This document shows, in pieces, positions 61,768 through 64,000 of a stretch of DNA of 64,000 bases. Below the pieces are notes generated by a model. It saw only the letters and a program-made list of their open reading frames with translations, ran no database searches and was not told where the DNA came from. How positions within the stretch are numbered: position 1 is the stretch's first letter; every line of letters begins with the position of its first letter. Origin of the DNA: Rhodospirillales bacterium (GTDB lineage Bacteria > Pseudomonadota > Alphaproteobacteria > Rhodospirillales > Defluviicoccaceae); assembly GCA_016712595.1 (NCBI GenBank), contig JADJQT010000001.1:1093501-1157500 (forward strand). The letters run 5' to 3'. The position numbers and the translations under genes were made by a program.

Positions 61768-62712
61768 CTAGCGGGGGTCGTCGCGCGCGACCTGCACCGA
61801 GTACGACCGCTTGACCTCAGCCACAGCTTGACGGAGTTCTTGCAAATACTGAACGCGGCGAGCCGCAAACGCCGCCTCTTCGTCGTGGGATCGTACGTAG
61901 CGCCCGGTCATGCCGAGTGGGGCGCGCTGGATGCCGGACACTGGCGGTTCGGGAGCGGAGGGTGCCGATGGTGCGCCCGGCAGCGATCGTGCGAGACGGG
62001 GCATGACCGGCATCCGGGTGCCGCCAATCATGCGCCGGTCAGCGAGCGAGAACATTAACGCCGGAGAGCGAACGCGCGATTGGATCGTGCTGTCCGTTCC
62101 CAATCCTGCCGTCAACGGCCCGGTCTCAAGATCGGTGCCGCCGCTGCGCTCGCGCCGTTGCTGATCGTTCCACAACGCCGCGACCTTATTTTGATAAGGG
62201 ATTTTCAGCTCTGGCGTCGCCGAGTGGTAGCGGCCGGCCGCATCTCGCCATGATCCTTCATCTTCGAATAATGAGCGTAGGAATCGTGCCGCATAGGCGA
62301 CGTTGGAAGCTGGATCGAACGCCTCATCAAGGCTGGCGAACGCGTCCGCATGGTGGTAGAGATTGACCTGCATGCAACCAACGTCGATGTTGCGAATTCC
62401 CCGCGCCTGCAAGTTGCGGACCTCGCTGATCGCGGCCGCCTTCGTCGGCAGATAGCGTCCTTGACCTTCAGCCATCACCGTCCATGGCCACGGCATGCGT
62501 TTGCCGGTATCCGGATGGGTGCGCGCTGACTCAGCGAGTGCGATCGCCGAGAGCAGGTGCTTGGGAATGGAATTCGAACGCTCCTCCGTGGCAATCGCCT
62601 GCGGACACAACCGCCATGAGTCCGTGGGAAGCGGTACCGCCGCCTGACCTAAACCGCACCCGAGAGTGAGTCCGGCCACCACAGCTATGCCGAGAGCACG
62701 TAAAAGTTGCAT
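61768..62712 (-). CDS. Lytic transglycosylase (SLT domain)
   Basis: A 314-residue secreted or lipid-anchored protein: signal LLRALGIAVVAGLTLGCGLG, then an SLT fold with ERSNSIPKHLLSAIALAESA (catalytic Glu in AESA), NIDVGCMQVNLYHHADAFAS and NVAYAARFLRSLFEDEGSWR. It cleaves peptidoglycan glycan strands with formation of 1,6-anhydro ends. The C-terminal 130 residues are Pro/Ala/Arg-rich and unrecognised. Single SLT proteins of this type often serve secretion, flagellar or conjugation systems, but no such genes are nearby. Confidence 0.85.
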   Translation of the reverse strand: MQLLRALGIAVVAGLTLGCGLGQAAVPLPTDSWRLCPQAIATEERSNSIPKHLLSAIALAESARTHPDTGKRMPWPWTVMAEGQGRYLPTKAAAISEVRNLQARGIRNIDVGCMQVNLYHHADAFASLDEAFDPASNVAYAARFLRSLFEDEGSWRDAAGRYHSATPELKIPYQNKVAALWNDQQRRERSGGTDLETGPLTAGLGTDSTIQSRVRSPALMFSLADRRMIGGTRMPVMPRLARSLPGAPSAPSAPEPPVSGIQRAPLGMTGRYVRSHDEEAAFAARRVQYLQELRQAVAEVKRSYSVQVARDDPR

Positions 62713-62764
62713 GCTTTACTCTATGCGACCGATGGCACCGAGGCAAGGAGATAGCAGATCGGAA

Positions 62765-63469
62765 TTAACAAACCGATAGCGCATCGGGCATTGCATCGCG
62801 CTCCGGCGGATCGCGCCAGGCGGGGTGCGCCAAGGCGGTTCCAACACGTAAATCGCCGGCATGCCGCTCGATCCCGGTGATGTACTCAAAAAGGGAGCGC
62901 GCGAGGACGCGATAGCCGTCCCGGTTCATGTGCAGCGGGTCTTCCGAATAAAGTTCAAGCAACGATCCCATCCCGCGACCGACCATGCGCCGGGTAATGT
63001 CGACGAACCGGACGTCCTGCTGTTCGAACAGCGCGCGTTCGACGATCAGGTTGGTATAGGCGATGCGGTGCATGATTGCGAACCGCGCCGGACTGACCTT
63101 GATCGAGACGAACGCCATCGGGACCGCACCCAGCGCGTCGCGTTTGCGACGGACCAACGTCGCCACGCGGGAGAGAACCGCTTCTGGCGATGCGCCGTCG
63201 GCCAGATCGTTATCACCGGCGTAGACGACGACCATTCGCGGCGCGATCGGCACGACCAGCCGGTCGAAGTATTGGATGCAGTCCGCGAGCGTTGAGCCGC
63301 CAAAGCCGTGATTGACGACGTTGTAGCCGGGGAAATGCTGCTCGATGTCGTGCCACAAGGTGAAGGACGAGCTGCCGTAAAACAAAATCGGGTTGACCGA
63401 GCCCTGAGCTGAAAGGGTCCGCCGCTCCAACGCGCTCACTTCGTCGTCAAACCAGGAAGTCATCGCCAC
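62765..63469 (-). CDS. SGNH/GDSL hydrolase family protein
   Basis: A 234-residue protein with the SGNH blocks: ILFYGSSSFTLWHDIEQHFP (block I, Ser), VNHGFGGSTLADCIQYFDRL (Gly), VVVYAGDNDLADGASPEAVL (Asn) and YSEDPLHMNRDGYRVLARSL (Asp-His). No signal peptide is seen, so a cytosolic esterase or acyl-hydrolase is likely. GTG 63469 or ATG 63463 can start it. Confidence 0.85.
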   Translation of the reverse strand: MAMTSWFDDEVSALERRTLSAQGSVNPILFYGSSSFTLWHDIEQHFPGYNVVNHGFGGSTLADCIQYFDRLVVPIAPRMVVVYAGDNDLADGASPEAVLSRVATLVRRKRDALGAVPMAFVSIKVSPARFAIMHRIAYTNLIVERALFEQQDVRFVDITRRMVGRGMGSLLELYSEDPLHMNRDGYRVLARSLFEYITGIERHAGDLRVGTALAHPAWRDPPERDAMPDALSVC

Positions 63470-63762
63470 GATCGTCCCGAACGTTCAGCGTCGCGTTCGC
63501 CGGGAGCGCCGGGCATCGCACTCGCGGCTATTGGCGACAAGCATCGCCATACATCGGATCACTCCGATATTCCAGCTTTTCATCAAACTGTAACAAATAC
63601 CAGCAGGTCGAACTTTAACGATCGAGCATATGTTCCGAAAATTCAAGCATTGATTAAACTTTAATCGTGATAATGATCGTGATACGAGGCAATTATTAAT
63701 GTATTAAACGATCTATGAATGTATTTATTGTTTAACGCAACTGCAATAATTGTGTATAGCAA
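63470..63762. other. Intergenic region upstream of the partial esterase
   Basis: 293 bp, becoming AT-rich from about 63560. Repeats such as CGTGATAATGATCGTGATACG (first 20 bases at 63666-63685) and several TTAAT-like motifs suggest promoter DNA for the divergent SGNH hydrolase and esterase genes. No gene is seen. Confidence 0.35.
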
Positions 63763-64000
63763 ATGAAACGAGAATATCATAAATGGTATAGTCCAGCGCT
63801 TGGTCGCGATATGGAACTTCTCGTTTTCGGACACCGTGGTGCGCGCGTGCTCGCTTTTCCGCCGCGTTGCGGTCGTTTTTTCGACTACGAGAACAATGGG
63901 ATCATTGACGTGTTGCGCCACCATCTGAATGAGGGGTGGCTGCAAGTGATTTGCGTCGACAGCATCGATCCGGAGTCGTTCTATTGTAATTGGTGCAACC
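63763..64000 (+). CDS. Esterase family protein, N-terminal part (runs off window)
   Basis: ATG 63763 opens a frame that stays open to the window end: KREYHKWYSPALGRDMELLV, FGHRGARVLAFPPRCGRFFD, YENNGIIDVLRHHLNEGWLQ and VICVDSIDPESFY. This is the N-terminus of the D-type esterase/alpha-beta hydrolase family that begins with a HKWYSP.LGRDMELLVFGH stretch. The catalytic serine lies beyond the window. Confidence 0.8.
   Translation, partial: MKREYHKWYSPALGRDMELLVFGHRGARVLAFPPRCGRFFDYENNGIIDVLRHHLNEGWLQVICVDSIDPESFYCNWCN

Noticed and set aside
1..64000. CRISPR array, rRNA operon or integrase gene
   Set aside because: No regularly spaced short repeats, no rRNA-like sequence and no tyrosine or serine integrase motifs were seen.

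Overview
The window looks like a GC-rich alphaproteobacterial chromosome, probably of Rhodospirillales type. Supporting signs are a CcrM-type cell-cycle adenine methyltransferase, the petABC cytochrome bc1 operon, olsB/olsA ornithine-lipid genes, an OxyR-type regulator and many GTG starts. No species can be fixed from the sequence alone.

Layout. (1) 1-29495 is mainly housekeeping: the tail of an acyl-CoA dehydrogenase, cobalamin adenosyltransferase, lipB, etfBA and 3-hydroxybutyryl-CoA dehydrogenase, olsBA, ccrM, a DUF2254 membrane protein, an AI-2E-type permease, peptidases, tlpA, argH, trmL, petABC with a clear terminator, a class III cyclase, an M20 amidohydrolase and a leucine-dehydrogenase-like enzyme. 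(2) 29496-56255 is an accessory region. It holds broken IS66, IS5, IS110/IS1111, ISL3 and IS3 elements, phage-like fragments, a TIR-pentapeptide protein, a very large CheB-CheR-PAS-GGDEF-EAL protein, a diversity-generating retroelement (DGR), a DMSP lyase cluster (dddY, acuI and a GntR regulator) and an unrecognised 518-residue gene. It ends near a tRNA-Ser(GCT). (3) 56256-64000 returns to chromosomal genes: oxyR, an HD-GYP protein, gatB, a lytic transglycosylase, an SGNH hydrolase and the start of an esterase, plus an RTX relic and an AT-rich patch.

The main discovery is the DGR at about 41.7-48.4 kb. A reverse transcriptase with the DGR signature (PLGNLTSQ, YVDD), an Avd protein and a 129-bp asparagine-codon-rich template repeat (48243-48371) serve two 129-bp variable repeats. 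One is at the 3' end of a caspase-FGE/C-type-lectin gene (46571-46699). The other lies on the opposite strand at the 3' end of a pentapeptide-FGE gene (41748-41876). VR1 differs from the template at 18 positions, all template adenines. VR2 differs at 20 template adenines plus one C to T. Outside the VRs the two target genes share about 770 bp of near-perfect inverted repeat, so they may exchange N-terminal effector modules by inversion. The targets sit in two divergent operons with trypsin-like peptidase, Trypco1-like, EACC1-like and caspase components. This is the architecture of a diversifying biological-conflict (defence or self-recognition) system. The caspase target carries a frameshift ahead of its VR.

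The second notable system is dddY-acuI with a divergent FadR-type regulator: periplasmic DMSP cleavage to DMS plus acrylate, followed by acryloyl-CoA reduction, with a candidate operator in the shared promoter region.
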